The notes: generated by a model not told the origin, from the sequence alone. Positions 35,824 through 45,705 are shown, counted from the stretch's first letter. The stretch: 64,000 nucleotides of DNA from Salticus scenicus (GCA_963930645.1 OZ005648.1:152437035-152501034), one strand, 5' to 3'. A program made the numbers and translations.

Positions 35824-36907
35824 TAGCTTTATACAGCCATGTACCTTTGTTGGTTCATATACCTTAGGGGTATGTCCCAATTCATCCTCCGTCGTTACAA
35901 TGGCCGGGTCCGTGAACTTTTAAAACAGAGAAGCTTTAAATTGCTACAATTAACTAATTATGCATGTATTTTTTTTTTTTCATTTTTAATTAATAAGCAC
36001 TAAAAATAAAATTTGAATATTAAATAGTTTACTTTCTATAATTTTTTAAAAAAATATAATAATGCGAATAAAGTAAACGTTGTCTGTAGAAAATGGGGAT
36101 ATTTGGTTGCCGTACTCATTGCCCACAACGTAGCACTAGTTCGACGTAAAAATCACTCACTCAATCACTTGTTGGTCAAGTTTATGAAAACTGGGGAAGT
36201 TTCCCCTCCGCTGAAATGTAAGTGTTAATGAAAAATTCGAAACGATATGTGTCTGGAGAAATGAAAGCGTATCATTTGATAACTTGAAAATATGTTTTTT
36301 ATTTTATTTGTATATTCTCATAATTTTTATACTGATGTGTTTCGATTCATTTGAATGCGGTTTTAAAATCCTCGAATGTTACGAATTAACTGAGCGCGAA
36401 GTGAAATATTTGATATGTGATTTACGTATTATGGAGTCAACAGAAATTTCAAAATGAAAAAAAAAAAAAAATAAATAAAATTCATGTTGCATATATTGTA
36501 AGTTTTCATGTTTTTTTTAATTACTTTTAGAGTTATATTTTTATTCTAAATTTTCATTTATTTAATTACATTTATTGTGTTGTTGAAATTAATTTGCTCT
36601 TAAAACTTCGATGACAAAACGTGCATTTTGTTAAGTATTTGCTTATTTATTAAAATATTGTAGTTAAAAAGTTAATTAACCATCGCCATTTTATGAAATT
36701 TCTCCGATAATTTTATTTAATTACGTTAAATAGTCGTCTGCATTAATATTTCTTTCATTTCGAACGTAAACAAACATTTTGTAAGGTTGCCATAAGATAA
36801 ATTCATTTCCTTGGTTCGTTGGCGCACGGATAATATCGCCAAAATGTAAACAAACACCAGTGAACCTCTGTTCTACAGATCTGCCGCGGATTTTTGTTGG
36901 AGAATGA

Positions 36908-37269
36908 TGTTAGATATTGTCCATGTTTTATTTTATTCTCTGTTAGATATTGTCCATGTTTTATTTATTTCTCTCATTTTTATATTTTAACTCACGTGAT
37001 GTATTTTTGTTATTGTAAAAAAAAAAAAAAAGATTATTGAGATGATGCTCGTGAGCGTGCATCTAGTTTTGTTTTTTCTGAGTTTTCAAATTTTTTCTAT
37101 GGAATAAAAGCAGCAAATAGATTTTGTTGTTAGAATTTATTTAGTTTTTTAGAAAGCTTAGAAGTTTAAAATAACTTCTTCTGTATGCTTTAAATTTATT
37201 TGGCGTCCGCGATTATATCTAGTAAGCTAGAGAGTTAAAATAACTTTCTTTTTGTACGCTTAAATAACA
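36908..37269 (+). repeat. 5' LTR of the BEL element
   Basis: Starts TGTTAGATATTGTCCATG and ends TAAATAACA. The first 33 bp occur twice in tandem (36908-36940 and 36941-36973), so the LTR terminus has been duplicated; both LTRs share this. A 15-A tract (37017-37031) and an AATAAA (37103-37108) lie inside. Confidence 0.95.
37103..37108 (+). promoter_or_regulatory. Polyadenylation signal in the 5' LTR
   Basis: AATAAA followed by 'agcagcaaatag'. The same signal in the 3' LTR (42875-42880) would end the genomic transcript. Confidence 0.55.
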
Positions 37270-37287
37270 TTTTGTGACGTCTACGCG
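37270..37287 (+). other. Candidate primer-binding site
   Basis: The bases directly after the 5' LTR, TTTGTGACGTCTACGCGA, are where a tRNA primer would pair. I could not name the tRNA. The call rests on position only. Confidence 0.3.
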
Positions 37288-37307
37288 ACAGGACGAAGTA
37301 AAACAAT

Positions 37308-39047
37308 ATGTTTCAAGTAATTAAAGGTTTTAGAAAAGCCGATCTGAAGTTTGTAGCGGAAGAGCTTGGCGAAATAATTCCTCCTGAATGTAATATTGCT
37401 ACTTTAAAGGAAATTATCTTAAATAGCAACGGATATAAAAATGATCCCACTTTTGTGCAAGAAATTTTATCAACGGCTGTTGTTGAGAGGCAAGAAAGAG
37501 AAAAATTGAAACTAGAGCAAGAAAAAGATCTACAGCAACAAAAACTTAAACTTGAACAAGAAGGAAAAATTCAATTAGAAAAGCTTAATCAAGAATTAGA
37601 GATAAAGAAGATGAAATTAGACCAACAGTTGGAATTGGCTAGAATGCAGTCCCAGGCACACATTCAGGGGGAGTCAATTTTAACTGTTAGTGAAAATAAT
37701 TCATCTAGAAGAAAAATTTCCTTACCCAAGTTACAATTCCGACAATTTGATGGGGATTTAAAAGAATGGCTACCATTCTGGAGTCAGTTTGAGCAGATAG
37801 ATAAAGATAACGATATTCCTCCAGAAAACAAATTCCAGTACCTCATTCAAGCAACGGTCGCTGGTTCCAGAGCACGAGAAGTTGTAGACAGTTTTCCGCC
37901 AACTGGCGCCAACTATGCCAAAGTTATAGAGAGTCTAAAAGCTCGTTATGGAAGAGATGATCTTCTAGTTGAAGTGTACGTTAGAGAATTATTAAAATTA
38001 ATTATAGTTGCTCATACAAGAGAAAAATTTTCTCTTACTTCATTGTACGATAAACTTGAATCATATTTAAGGGCTCTTGAAACGTTGGGTGTCACTACTG
38101 ATAAATGCGCTTCTATATTATATCCTATGGTAGAATCCTGTTTTCCAGCTGAATTTTTGAAAGCTTGGAATAGAAGTAACATTGTTTCTACTAGTTCTGA
38201 TGCGAAAGAACTGTTGGACAATTTGATGCAATTTCTCAAATGTGAAGTTGAAGGAGATGAAAGAATAAATTTGGCGGTCGCCGGTTTTGGTCTGGCAAGG
38301 AAAAATGATGACCGAAATTATAGAAAAAGAAGGACTTATACTGATGTTGTTAAGCCTATACCCACTGCCTCTACTTTATTAACGACTTCTTTTAAACAGG
38401 ATCGAAAGAAAAATTGCGTGTTCTGTGATGGAAAGCATATGAGTTCAGACTGTTTTACGGCACGAAAGATGAGTTTTAATGAGAAGCAGAATGTTCTAAA
38501 GGATAAGAAGTGCTGTTTCCTCTGTTTGGGGTCAGGTCACACTACCAAACAGTGTAAAGCTGTCCTGAAGTGTTTTATCTGTGATAGAAAATATTCCACC
38601 GTGATGTGCCAAAGTCTTGATAAAGGCAAAACAAATGAAAGAGAAGAGAAAGAAAAGTCAAATGAAAGTGAAGTAAATATGGCAAATTTCAATAAAAATC
38701 CAAGGGTATTTCTTCAAACTCTCAAAGCAAAAGTCGTCTCTGATAATAAAGAAAAGGATATTCGTCTAATTTTAGATACTGGTTCACAAAGATCGTATAT
38801 TTTGAAGAAATTAGCAGAAGAAATGAAATATGCAGCCATTAAAAAAGAGAAGGTTGTACATTCACTTTTTGGCGGAGTCTCAACCAAAGAATATGAACAT
38901 AACTTTTATAAAATAAGATTAAGAGATTTGACAGGGAAATTCAGATGCAATTTTGAGGTTTTGGATCAAAATATTATATGTGAAAATGTTAAACCTGTGG
39001 GAAAAGGTTCTTGGCTGAAAGAATTGGCCGGGAAAGACATTGTTTGA
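37308..39047 (+). CDS. BEL gag and protease segment (frame 1 of 4)
   Basis: 579 codons from the ATG at 37308, the first ATG after the LTR. Residues about 60-115 are a charged coiled coil rich in E, K and Q. Residues about 135-280 match the DUF1759 gag-like domain (PKLQFRQFDGDLKEWLPFW). From residue about 370 come zinc knuckles: CVFCDGKHMSSDC, CFLCLGSGHTTKQC, and a degenerate third (CFICDRKYSTVMC) lacking the usual histidine. The aspartic protease active site is at residue 490 (LDTGSQRSYI), in a DUF1758-like domain. Gag packages the RNA; the protease cuts the polyprotein. The frame stops at 39045-39047, where a one-base shift near 39041 moves the reading into the next frame without loss of domain similarity. 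It is the start of one broken gag-pol gene. Confidence 0.92.
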   Translation: MFQVIKGFRKADLKFVAEELGEIIPPECNIATLKEIILNSNGYKNDPTFVQEILSTAVVERQEREKLKLEQEKDLQQQKLKLEQEGKIQLEKLNQELEIKKMKLDQQLELARMQSQAHIQGESILTVSENNSSRRKISLPKLQFRQFDGDLKEWLPFWSQFEQIDKDNDIPPENKFQYLIQATVAGSRAREVVDSFPPTGANYAKVIESLKARYGRDDLLVEVYVRELLKLIIVAHTREKFSLTSLYDKLESYLRALETLGVTTDKCASILYPMVESCFPAEFLKAWNRSNIVSTSSDAKELLDNLMQFLKCEVEGDERINLAVAGFGLARKNDDRNYRKRRTYTDVVKPIPTASTLLTTSFKQDRKKNCVFCDGKHMSSDCFTARKMSFNEKQNVLKDKKCCFLCLGSGHTTKQCKAVLKCFICDRKYSTVMCQSLDKGKTNEREEKEKSNESEVNMANFNKNPRVFLQTLKAKVVSDNKEKDIRLILDTGSQRSYILKKLAEEMKYAAIKKEKVVHSLFGGVSTKEYEHNFYKIRLRDLTGKFRCNFEVLDQNIICENVKPVGKGSWLKELAGKDIV

Positions 39048-40990
39048 CAGATGTTGGCGATGCAGATGAATCTGTTCAAGTACTGATTGGAGCTGATATA
39101 ATCGGTAAACTATTGATCGGTCGAAGAGAAGTGTTGTCTTCTGGGCTAGTTGCAATGGAAACATTTTTTGGCTGGACATTAATGGGAAAAGTTCCTCAAG
39201 AAAGTTCATCTAAAGAAAATTTAGCGCTATCGGTTACTTCCATGTTTGTAAAAGAAGCAGAAATTTCCGACTTATGGAGATTAGATTTACTTGGAATAAG
39301 TGATCCAATCGAAAAGCTATCTAAGATGGAAATAGATCGTCAAGTAAAAGAGCACTTTCTACAGACAGTAACACGGAATAAAGACAGTCGTTATGAAATA
39401 TCCTTGCCATGGGCTGAAGATAAACCACCTTTACCTGATAATTTGTGTTTAGCCAAGAAAAGGTTAACCAATGTCACACAAAAACTACTTGCGAGTAATA
39501 TTTATGAAAAATATGAGGAAGTACTTTTAGGATGGCTTGGCGACAAAATTATTGAAGAGGTCCCTGAATGTGAAAGGTCCTTTTATGGACACTACTTACC
39601 TCATCGACCAGTTATAAAGGAGAATAGCACTACTCCAATTCGTCCAGTATTTGACGCATCAGCAAGAATCCAAAACCATCCATCTTTGAATCAATGTCTA
39701 CACTGCGGTCCAAATCTCATTGAATTAATTCCTGACATACTTTTGCGATTTAGAGAAAATAAATTCGGTGTCTTAGCTGATATCAAGAAAGCGTTTTTGC
39801 AAATAAGCATCCGGAAAGAAGATCGGGATTTTTTACGTTTCCTCTGGTGGAGCAATCCAGAACAAAGTGAGCTTAGAATATTTCGTCATGCTAGAGTCGT
39901 TTTTGGAGTCAAGAGTTCACCTTTTTTACTAGCTTCAGTAATAGAATACCATATTAAAAATGATGAAGAATACGACCCAGAACTTAAGCAAAGATTGTTG
40001 AGAAGCTTCCATGTTGACAATGTTGTTACGAGTGTCCGTACAGAGGAAGAGTTAAAGAGATTTATTACTTGCTCTAAAAACCTAATGTCTAAAGGCGGAT
40101 TCGACCTAAGAGGATGGGAACATACAGAAGAGAGAAAGGACACGGAACACGGTAAAGAAGCTGTTGTACTTGGATTACACTGGAACAGATTTTCGGACAT
40201 TTTAAAGGTCAATGTATCCTGGACGAAAGATGTAAATCTGGAGAAAATAACAAAACGTACTATGTTATCAGTGGCACATAAAGTTTTTGATCCAATTGGT
40301 TTTACTTCACCAGTCATGATTTGCCCCAAGATGATGTTACAGAAAACCTGGAAAATTGGTTTAACCTGGGATGAAGAAATTGCCGGGGATCTAAAAAACG
40401 AGTTTATCGGATGGTTTCGTGAATTAAATATATTGGAAGAAATTGAGATTCCGCGATACATTCAAGTCACTCCAGATAATTTAAAAAAATGTACTCTTCA
40501 TACATTTTGTGATGCTAGTAACCAGGCTTATGCTGCTGTTGTATTTTTGAGAATAGAAAAAGCTGATCAAGTGAAAATATTCCTTCTGGCCGCCAAATCC
40601 CGCATCAGTCCTTTAAAGTGCCCAACTATACCTCGAATGGAGCTTTTAGCGGCTTTGATTGGTGCTAGATTATCGAAATCAGTAACAGATGCATTCAGTT
40701 GGGAAAATATGGAAAGATATTTTTGGAGTGATTCCACGACAGTTCTTGCATGGATAATCAGAGAAGAGAACTGGTCAGTTTTCGTCAGGAACCGAGTTCA
40801 AGAAATAAGGAGTTTGACTGATCCTTCTTTATGGAAATATATTCCCAGTGAAATTAACCCATCGGATCTACCCTCTAGAGGTTGTAAAGCCAAACAACTT
40901 GTCTCTCTCAAATGGTGGGAGGGTCCATCGTGGCTTAAGAATCCATATGAGTATAATAAACATGGATTTCATCTGCCAGAATATAAATGA
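39011..40990 (+). CDS. BEL reverse transcriptase and RNase H segment (frame 2 of 4)
   Basis: Real coding begins near 39041, where the protease-domain tail resumes (DVGDADESVQVLIGADIIGK). The reverse transcriptase spans residues about 190-370; its catalytic loop reads FHVDNVVTSV (residue 334), where BEL elements usually have a tyrosine in place of H (YVDN or YVDD). The Pao-type region (DUF1759-associated Peptidase_A17 family) and RNase H follow, with acidic residues D501 (FCDASNQAY), E544 (PRMELLAA) and D574 (WSDSTTV). It copies the element's RNA into DNA and removes the RNA strand. A shift near 40980 ends the frame in the linker to integrase. The Tyr-to-His change may impair catalysis; that is inference. 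Confidence 0.92.
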   Translation: MAERIGRERHCLTDVGDADESVQVLIGADIIGKLLIGRREVLSSGLVAMETFFGWTLMGKVPQESSSKENLALSVTSMFVKEAEISDLWRLDLLGISDPIEKLSKMEIDRQVKEHFLQTVTRNKDSRYEISLPWAEDKPPLPDNLCLAKKRLTNVTQKLLASNIYEKYEEVLLGWLGDKIIEEVPECERSFYGHYLPHRPVIKENSTTPIRPVFDASARIQNHPSLNQCLHCGPNLIELIPDILLRFRENKFGVLADIKKAFLQISIRKEDRDFLRFLWWSNPEQSELRIFRHARVVFGVKSSPFLLASVIEYHIKNDEEYDPELKQRLLRSFHVDNVVTSVRTEEELKRFITCSKNLMSKGGFDLRGWEHTEERKDTEHGKEAVVLGLHWNRFSDILKVNVSWTKDVNLEKITKRTMLSVAHKVFDPIGFTSPVMICPKMMLQKTWKIGLTWDEEIAGDLKNEFIGWFRELNILEEIEIPRYIQVTPDNLKKCTLHTFCDASNQAYAAVVFLRIEKADQVKIFLLAAKSRISPLKCPTIPRMELLAALIGARLSKSVTDAFSWENMERYFWSDSTTVLAWIIREENWSVFVRNRVQEIRSLTDPSLWKYIPSEINPSDLPSRGCKAKQLVSLKWWEGPSWLKNPYEYNKHGFHLPEYK

Positions 40991-41540
40991 AGAAGACGTT
41001 GAAAGAGAAAAGTTAAAATCTACAAAATTACTGATAAATGTAGATGAAAATTCACAGAATACTTGGTACTATCACTATTTTTCATGTTATGAGAAAATCG
41101 TTCGCCTTATGGGATGGATTCTCCGTTTTAAACATAATACTTGTAATACAAAGGATAAAGTGAAAGGAGAATTGACAAGTCAGGAATTTCACAAAGCAGA
41201 AATGAAAATAGCGTGGATGATTCAGAAAGAAGCTTTTTCCTCTAAAGATTATGAGAAATTGAAAACTCTTGAGACTTTCAAAGATGAGGAAGATATAATA
41301 CGCGTGAAAACTAAAATTTTGTACAGACAAGACAAGAAGGATTTTCTCACACCTATCGTTCTACCATCTAATCATGAAGTTGTTAAACGACTAATTTCAT
41401 ATTTTCATCTGAAAAATTGTCACGCAGGTCCTCAGATACTTTTAAATTTGATTAGAGAAAAATATTGGATTTTGAATGGAAGAAGAACTGTGACATCTGT
41501 TTTATCTAAATGTACTACTTGTAAAAGATTCAACTCTTAA
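40980..41540 (+). CDS. BEL integrase N-terminal zinc-finger segment (frame 3 of 4)
   Basis: The frame takes over at about 40980 (NINEEDVEREKLKS) and runs to a TAA at 41538-41540. Its C-terminal end carries the integrase HHCC zinc-binding domain: H in ISYFHLKN, H in CHAGPQ, then CTTC close to the end. This domain helps integrase assemble on DNA. The open frame extends upstream to 40848, but there it overlaps the RNase H frame and is not coding. A one-base shift near 41530 separates it from the integrase core. Confidence 0.88.
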   Translation, partial: NINEEDVEREKLKSTKLLINVDENSQNTWYYHYFSCYEKIVRLMGWILRFKHNTCNTKDKVKGELTSQEFHKAEMKIAWMIQKEAFSSKDYEKLKTLETFKDEEDIIRVKTKILYRQDKKDFLTPIVLPSNHEVVKRLISYFHLKNCHAGPQILLNLIREKYWILNGRRTVTSVLSKCTTCKRFNS

Positions 41541-41544
41541 GAAC

Positions 41545-42606
41545 GTGGAATCTTCGCCTATTTCTCTACCAGAAAATCGAGTAAAAGATGCAGCTGTGTT
41601 TCAGATCATTGGTATTGATATGGCTGGTCTTTTGTTTCTGAAAGACAATCAAAAGAGTTGGGTTATCTTGTTCACATGTGCTATCTATCGGGCAGTACAT
41701 TTTGAGCTTGTTACATCAGATTCTACCGAGGTTTTTTTGATGGCTTTAAGAAGATTTATATCTCGTAGAGGAAGATGTTCCATTATATATTGCGATAATG
41801 GCTCTAATTTTGTTGGTGCAGCCAACTATTTAAAACGACTGAACTGGAATCATATACAAAAGGATGGAGCAACCAATTCAATTGAATGGAAATTCAATCC
41901 GCCAACTGCGGCGTGGTGGGGCGGATGGTGGGAGAGGCTCATCAGACTGATGAAAGATCTATTAAAAAGAGTCCTTGGGCGAGCGTGCTTGAATTATGAA
42001 GAAATGTTTACTGTATTGTCTGATTGCGAAAGCATTATCAATTCTCGACCTTTGACTTACATGTCAGAGCAAGAATCTATTAAGCCAATTTCTCCTGCCA
42101 TGTTTTTGAAAGATATTCATGAATATATTGTACCAGACATTGATGCAGTCGAGGGAAACTCTTTCAAACGAAGGCTTAAATATAGACAAGCACTGCAGAA
42201 AAGTTTAAGAAATCGATTTAGATCAGAGTATTTGGGTTTACTTATTCAGCGACCGAATGTGAGAAGAAGCCAACAGACAGTTTCTGTAGGAGACATTGTA
42301 TTGGTGGGAGCGGACAATAAAAAAAGGATGCACTGGCCATTAGGACGCATCATAGAGCTTATTCATGGCAAAGATGGAAAAGTGCGCCTTGTAAAGTTAC
42401 AAACATCTCATTCAGAGATACTTCGACCAATACAAAGAATCTATCCTCTAGAAGTATCATCTAGTGACGGTGCTGAAAATACGTTTCCTAATCCAGCTGT
42501 GAAGGAAGCACAAATTGAAAAGCCTTTGGAGGATAAGTCCTGCGGGGAACTTAGAAAGACTAGATCTGGAAGACTAATTAAAATGCCAGATAGACTGATT
42601 TTATGA
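41545..42606 (+). CDS. BEL integrase core and C-terminal segment (frame 4 of 4)
   Basis: 353 codons. The catalytic triad is visible: D25 (IGIDMAG), D84 (YCDNGSNF) and E130 (WWERLIRLMK), with 45 residues between the second and third. The SRPLTYMS motif follows. Residues about 245-305 resemble the DUF5641 C-terminal domain of BEL integrases (SVGDIVLVG, HWPLGRIIE, RPIQRIYPLE). It inserts the cDNA into the host genome. There is no natural start here: the frame is the continuation of gag-pol after the shift near 41530, and ends with TGA at 42604-42606, about 58 bp before the polypurine tract. Confidence 0.92.
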   Translation: MESSPISLPENRVKDAAVFQIIGIDMAGLLFLKDNQKSWVILFTCAIYRAVHFELVTSDSTEVFLMALRRFISRRGRCSIIYCDNGSNFVGAANYLKRLNWNHIQKDGATNSIEWKFNPPTAAWWGGWWERLIRLMKDLLKRVLGRACLNYEEMFTVLSDCESIINSRPLTYMSEQESIKPISPAMFLKDIHEYIVPDIDAVEGNSFKRRLKYRQALQKSLRNRFRSEYLGLLIQRPNVRRSQQTVSVGDIVLVGADNKKRMHWPLGRIIELIHGKDGKVRLVKLQTSHSEILRPIQRIYPLEVSSSDGAENTFPNPAVKEAQIEKPLEDKSCGELRKTRSGRLIKMPDRLIL

Positions 42607-42664
42607 AGTTTATGAAATCTTCTAGAGATGTCAAAATGTAGAGTTTTGATTATAAGATATAATC

Positions 42665-42678
42665 AAAAGGTGGGAGGA
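42665..42678 (+). other. Polypurine tract of the BEL element
   Basis: AAAAGGTGGGAGGA lies directly before the 3' LTR. This is the expected primer site for plus-strand DNA synthesis. Confidence 0.75.
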
Positions 42679-43041
42679 TGTTAGATATTGTCCATGTTTT
42701 ATTTTATTCTCTGTTAGATATTGTCCATGTTTTATTTATTTCTCTCATTTTTATATTTTAACTCACGTGATGTATTTTTGTTATTGTAAAAAAAAAAAAA
42801 AAAGATTATTGAGATGATGCTCGTGAGCGTGCATCTAGTTTTGTTTTTTCTGAGTTTTCAAATTTTTTCTATGGAATAAAAGCAGCAAATAGATTTTGTT
42901 GTTAGAATTTATTTAGTTTTTTAGAAAGCTTAGAAGTTTAAAATAACTTCTTCTGTATGCTTTAAATTTATTTGGCGTCCGCGATTATATCTAGTAAGCT
43001 AGAGAGTTAAAATAACTTTCTTTTTGTACCCTTAAATAACA
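42679..43041 (+). repeat. 3' LTR of the BEL element
   Basis: 363 bp, matching the 5' LTR except C for G at 43030 and one extra A in the A tract. The duplicated 33-bp terminus is also present (42679-42711 and 42712-42744). Confidence 0.95.
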
Positions 43042-43117
43042 AATACCGATTTTTGTATGAGCGATTACCACTGATACGAGGTTTAATCCGAGTGTTAAGA
43101 AGTTGGTGAATAAGGCC

Positions 43118-44040
43118 TTAAAGGTGGAAAACATGAAGAGTTTTCAAAAATATTGAAACAAATTTTATTGATCATCATCTTCAATACTATTTTAAATGAT
43201 CAAACTATTAACACTATAGTTTTCCCATATTTTGTAGTTGTTTCCTACTTTGATCATAGTTATCAAACTATGATCACTAAAATTATTTCAATATTTTATT
43301 GTTTGATCACTATAATCAGATTGAAATAACATCACTGATGCTGATCACTTATTATTGTTGATAAAATATGATCTACATTTGTTTCACTATTTTAAAAATA
43401 GTGAAACAACTTATAGTTTTCGATGCTATCATTGTTTTAATAGTATTTTATTTATATATCCTACTTTAGAAATTTTTCAAAACATTTTTTTTAGTCTCGT
43501 TTTTGCATCTCCTTTTTATTTAAATTCCATTTTATTTGTATTACATCAATTATTTTTTGTGCTTTTTCTTTTAATCTGTGACACCCGTAAATCCTTAAAG
43601 GTGAAAAACATGAAATGTTTTCAAAAATATGGAAACAAATTTTATTGTTCATCATCTCCAATAATATCTTAAATGATCAAAGTATTAACACTATAGTTTC
43701 TCCCATATTTTGTAGTTGTTTCCTACATTGGGCATAGTTATCAAACTATGATCACTAAAATTATTTCAATATTTTCTAGTTCGATCATTATAATAAGATT
43801 GAAACAACATCACTAATGTTGATCAGTAACTATTGCTGATAAAATATGATCCCTACATTTGTTTCATTATTTTAAAAAATAGTGAAACAACTTCAGTATC
43901 ATAGTTTTTGATGCTATCAGTGTTTTAATGGTATTTTATTTATATCTCCTACTTTAGAAATTTTTCAAAAAAAATTTTTTTTTTTTTTTTTTTGGTCTCA
44001 TTTTCATATCCTTTTTATTTAAATTCCTTTTATATTTAAT
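43118..44040 (+). repeat. 477-bp tandem repeat, two units
   Basis: Unit 1 begins at 43118 (ttaaaggtggaaaacatgaa) and unit 2 at 43595 (ttaaaggtgaaaaacatgaa). They run in parallel to about 44040 with roughly 85-90% identity. Both contain 'catagttatcaaactatgatca', a small palindrome. Unit 2's start is the unoccupied equivalent of the Harbinger insertion site. No coding potential. Confidence 0.85.
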
Positions 44041-45492
44041 CATTACTTTAACACTTTACTTATTGTTCGTTTTCGTTTGCTAATAATTTATTCAATTTTA
44101 CTTTATACTTTGTTTAGTTTAAACATTTAAGTTACTTTGCTATTTTAATGTTATTAGGTTTCTCTTTTATTTATTTATTTATTTTTCACGCACTGTATTT
44201 ATTTTAACCTCTTCATTATCTAATGATTTTTTATATCCTTATATTATCGACTTTGTTTATCAGTATCATCATTTCTTCTCGCTTTTGAAATTCTTCCTTT
44301 TAAATCTTGCATAATCGCATGCTTTGTTTGCATTTAATTAAGTGACAATAAAGATTACAAAAACTCCAGCCATTACTTTTTGCTTTTATATTTAACAACT
44401 TTCAAAGGTTTTAAGACATAATACAAGTATATACATGAGACATTGTCAAACAAGTCAATTCCAAGAGCATTGTCAAATATAACCGAAAGATTCAAATCTC
44501 AGTATATGCAATGAATACCTCAATTCAAACATCGAAACAAGTATACCAATCTCATATTCTAGTTGTATATACATGCGGAGCTCTCAGTACAAGTCAATGC
44601 AAAGCTTGTTACAAGATAAACAGCATGCATTTAACATACCTGCTTTGAACTTGTTTGTACTAAGAACGGTTGCTTCATAGAAAATCAGATAACAAGAGCT
44701 TGCATTACATATCATGTTTAGCGATATATATTGAATTTCCATAATATATACTTTTATGATGCATGAATTACTTGCATTATATACTAATTAATTAATGAAG
44801 TTCGCAGTATGTATGACAAATATTAAGGATTGGATTAGATATGTGATAACTAATATGCATTATATTACATATAATGTTAAAACGATCACCATTTTCGTTA
44901 AACTCGTAATAATATAAGATTGAAAATATGGAAAAACATGCATTATTATATGTATAAAATATTAATAATAAAATATGCGTTACTTTTCTTTCAACTTTGA
45001 AAAAGTCTTTATAAAAAATTGTCAGCTTACACTTTTCAAAACCCTAAAAAAGATCCATAACTCTAATCATATAGAAATACTTACAAATAAAGGAAATTAC
45101 TTTGAGATCCTATAAAAATAGATTTAAATTGAAAATTCTTAAAAATGAATTCACGAGTAAAAGTAAGTAATATTAATAAAAATTATTCGTTTTAAACCTT
45201 CAAATTAGAATTAACCCATTGCATCCCATGTACAGAAATGTCAAACTTCAGAGCTTATACCGGAGTATTGGTAGTACATATTTTTGTACTAAAACTTTTG
45301 TTTCAGAAAATTGTTAGTACATATCATTCTTTACACCACTGTTTTAAAAGAGTGATTGTTTTTTGTTACATTCACTTATTGAAGAAATTTACTCTAAAAA
45401 ATAATATATATATATATATATATATATGGTGTGAAAAAAAGGCAGGTACTAATAATGATTCGAAATAAATTAGCGTTTTTGGCATATCTGTA
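44041..45492. other. AT-rich DNA, no gene
   Basis: No supported feature. A slightly less AT-rich stretch at 44400-44700 has repeated 'caagtat' and 'aagtcaa' words but no frame or repeat partner I can identify. A TTAACCCATTG at 45212 is considered below as a rejected element end. A TA tract lies near 45402-45427. Confidence 0.5.
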
Positions 45493-45705
45493 CAGTCGGT
45501 AAAAAAAGTGTCCGAACACTAGCAAAAATTCCTATGTAAAAAAAGTACACTTCATACGGTTTTGTTAAATAAATCCTTGTCGAATCCTGTACATAGTCAG
45601 TGTAAGAACATGATTCGATAAGGATTTATTTAACAAAACCGTATGAAGTGTACTTTTTTTACATAGGAATTTTTGCTAGTGTTCGGACACTTTTGTTACC
45701 GACTG
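45493..45705. mobile_element. 213-bp palindromic Tc1/mariner MITE, copy 2
   Basis: TA at 45491-45492 and 45706-45707. Same length and near-identical text as the copy at 17577-17789, with a few substitutions, mostly in the centre and one in the left terminal repeat (an A in place of C in the 'gtaacaaaa' word). The arms are inverted copies of each other; the transcript would fold into one long hairpin. Confidence 0.88.

Larger units (their letters stand above)
36908..43041 (+). mobile_element. BEL/Pao LTR retrotransposon, nearly complete
   Basis: Two LTRs of 362 and 363 bp (36908-37269 and 42679-43041), both TG...CA, flank a gag-pol region. Domain order is gag (DUF1759-like), zinc knuckles, aspartic protease, reverse transcriptase, RNase H, integrase zinc finger, integrase core, and a C-terminal DUF5641-like domain. 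This order is that of BEL/Pao elements. No envelope-like gene is present. The LTRs differ by one G/C change (37258 against 43030) and one A in the poly-A tract, so insertion was recent. The reading frame is broken three times. No clean target duplication is seen (flanks gaatga and aatacc). It sits in the inverted repeat of the Harbinger-like element. Confidence 0.95.
34875..43118. mobile_element. PIF/Harbinger-like non-autonomous element, split by a BEL retrotransposon
   Basis: The outer ends are GGGCCTTATTCACCAACTTC and, inverted, AGGCCTTATTCACCAACTTC. The inverted match runs about 45 bp and resumes further in (tgtagaacagaggttcact on both sides, around 34971 and 36866), so the inverted repeat was originally over 100 bp. 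TAA lies on both sides (34872-34874 and 43119-43121). Known: PIF/Harbinger and Tourist elements have GGGCC-type ends and TWA duplications. Without the BEL insertion the element is about 2.1 kb. It contains an eight-unit tandem array and a 54-bp direct repeat, but no transposase. The tandem repeat at 43118-44040 supplies an empty site, with a single TTAA, that confirms the boundaries. TTAA as the duplication cannot be excluded. Confidence 0.75.

Noticed and set aside
38012..38239. Minus-strand frames inside the BEL element (also 38919-39209, 39886-40461 and 41082-41330)
   Set aside because: Shadows of the plus-strand gag-pol, whose domains are clear.
45212..45492. TTAACCCATTG at 45212 as the left end of a piggyBac-type element split by the 213-bp MITE
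   Set aside because: A matching inner word exists near 45482-45497 (tggcatatctgtaca), but no TTAA end follows after the MITE.
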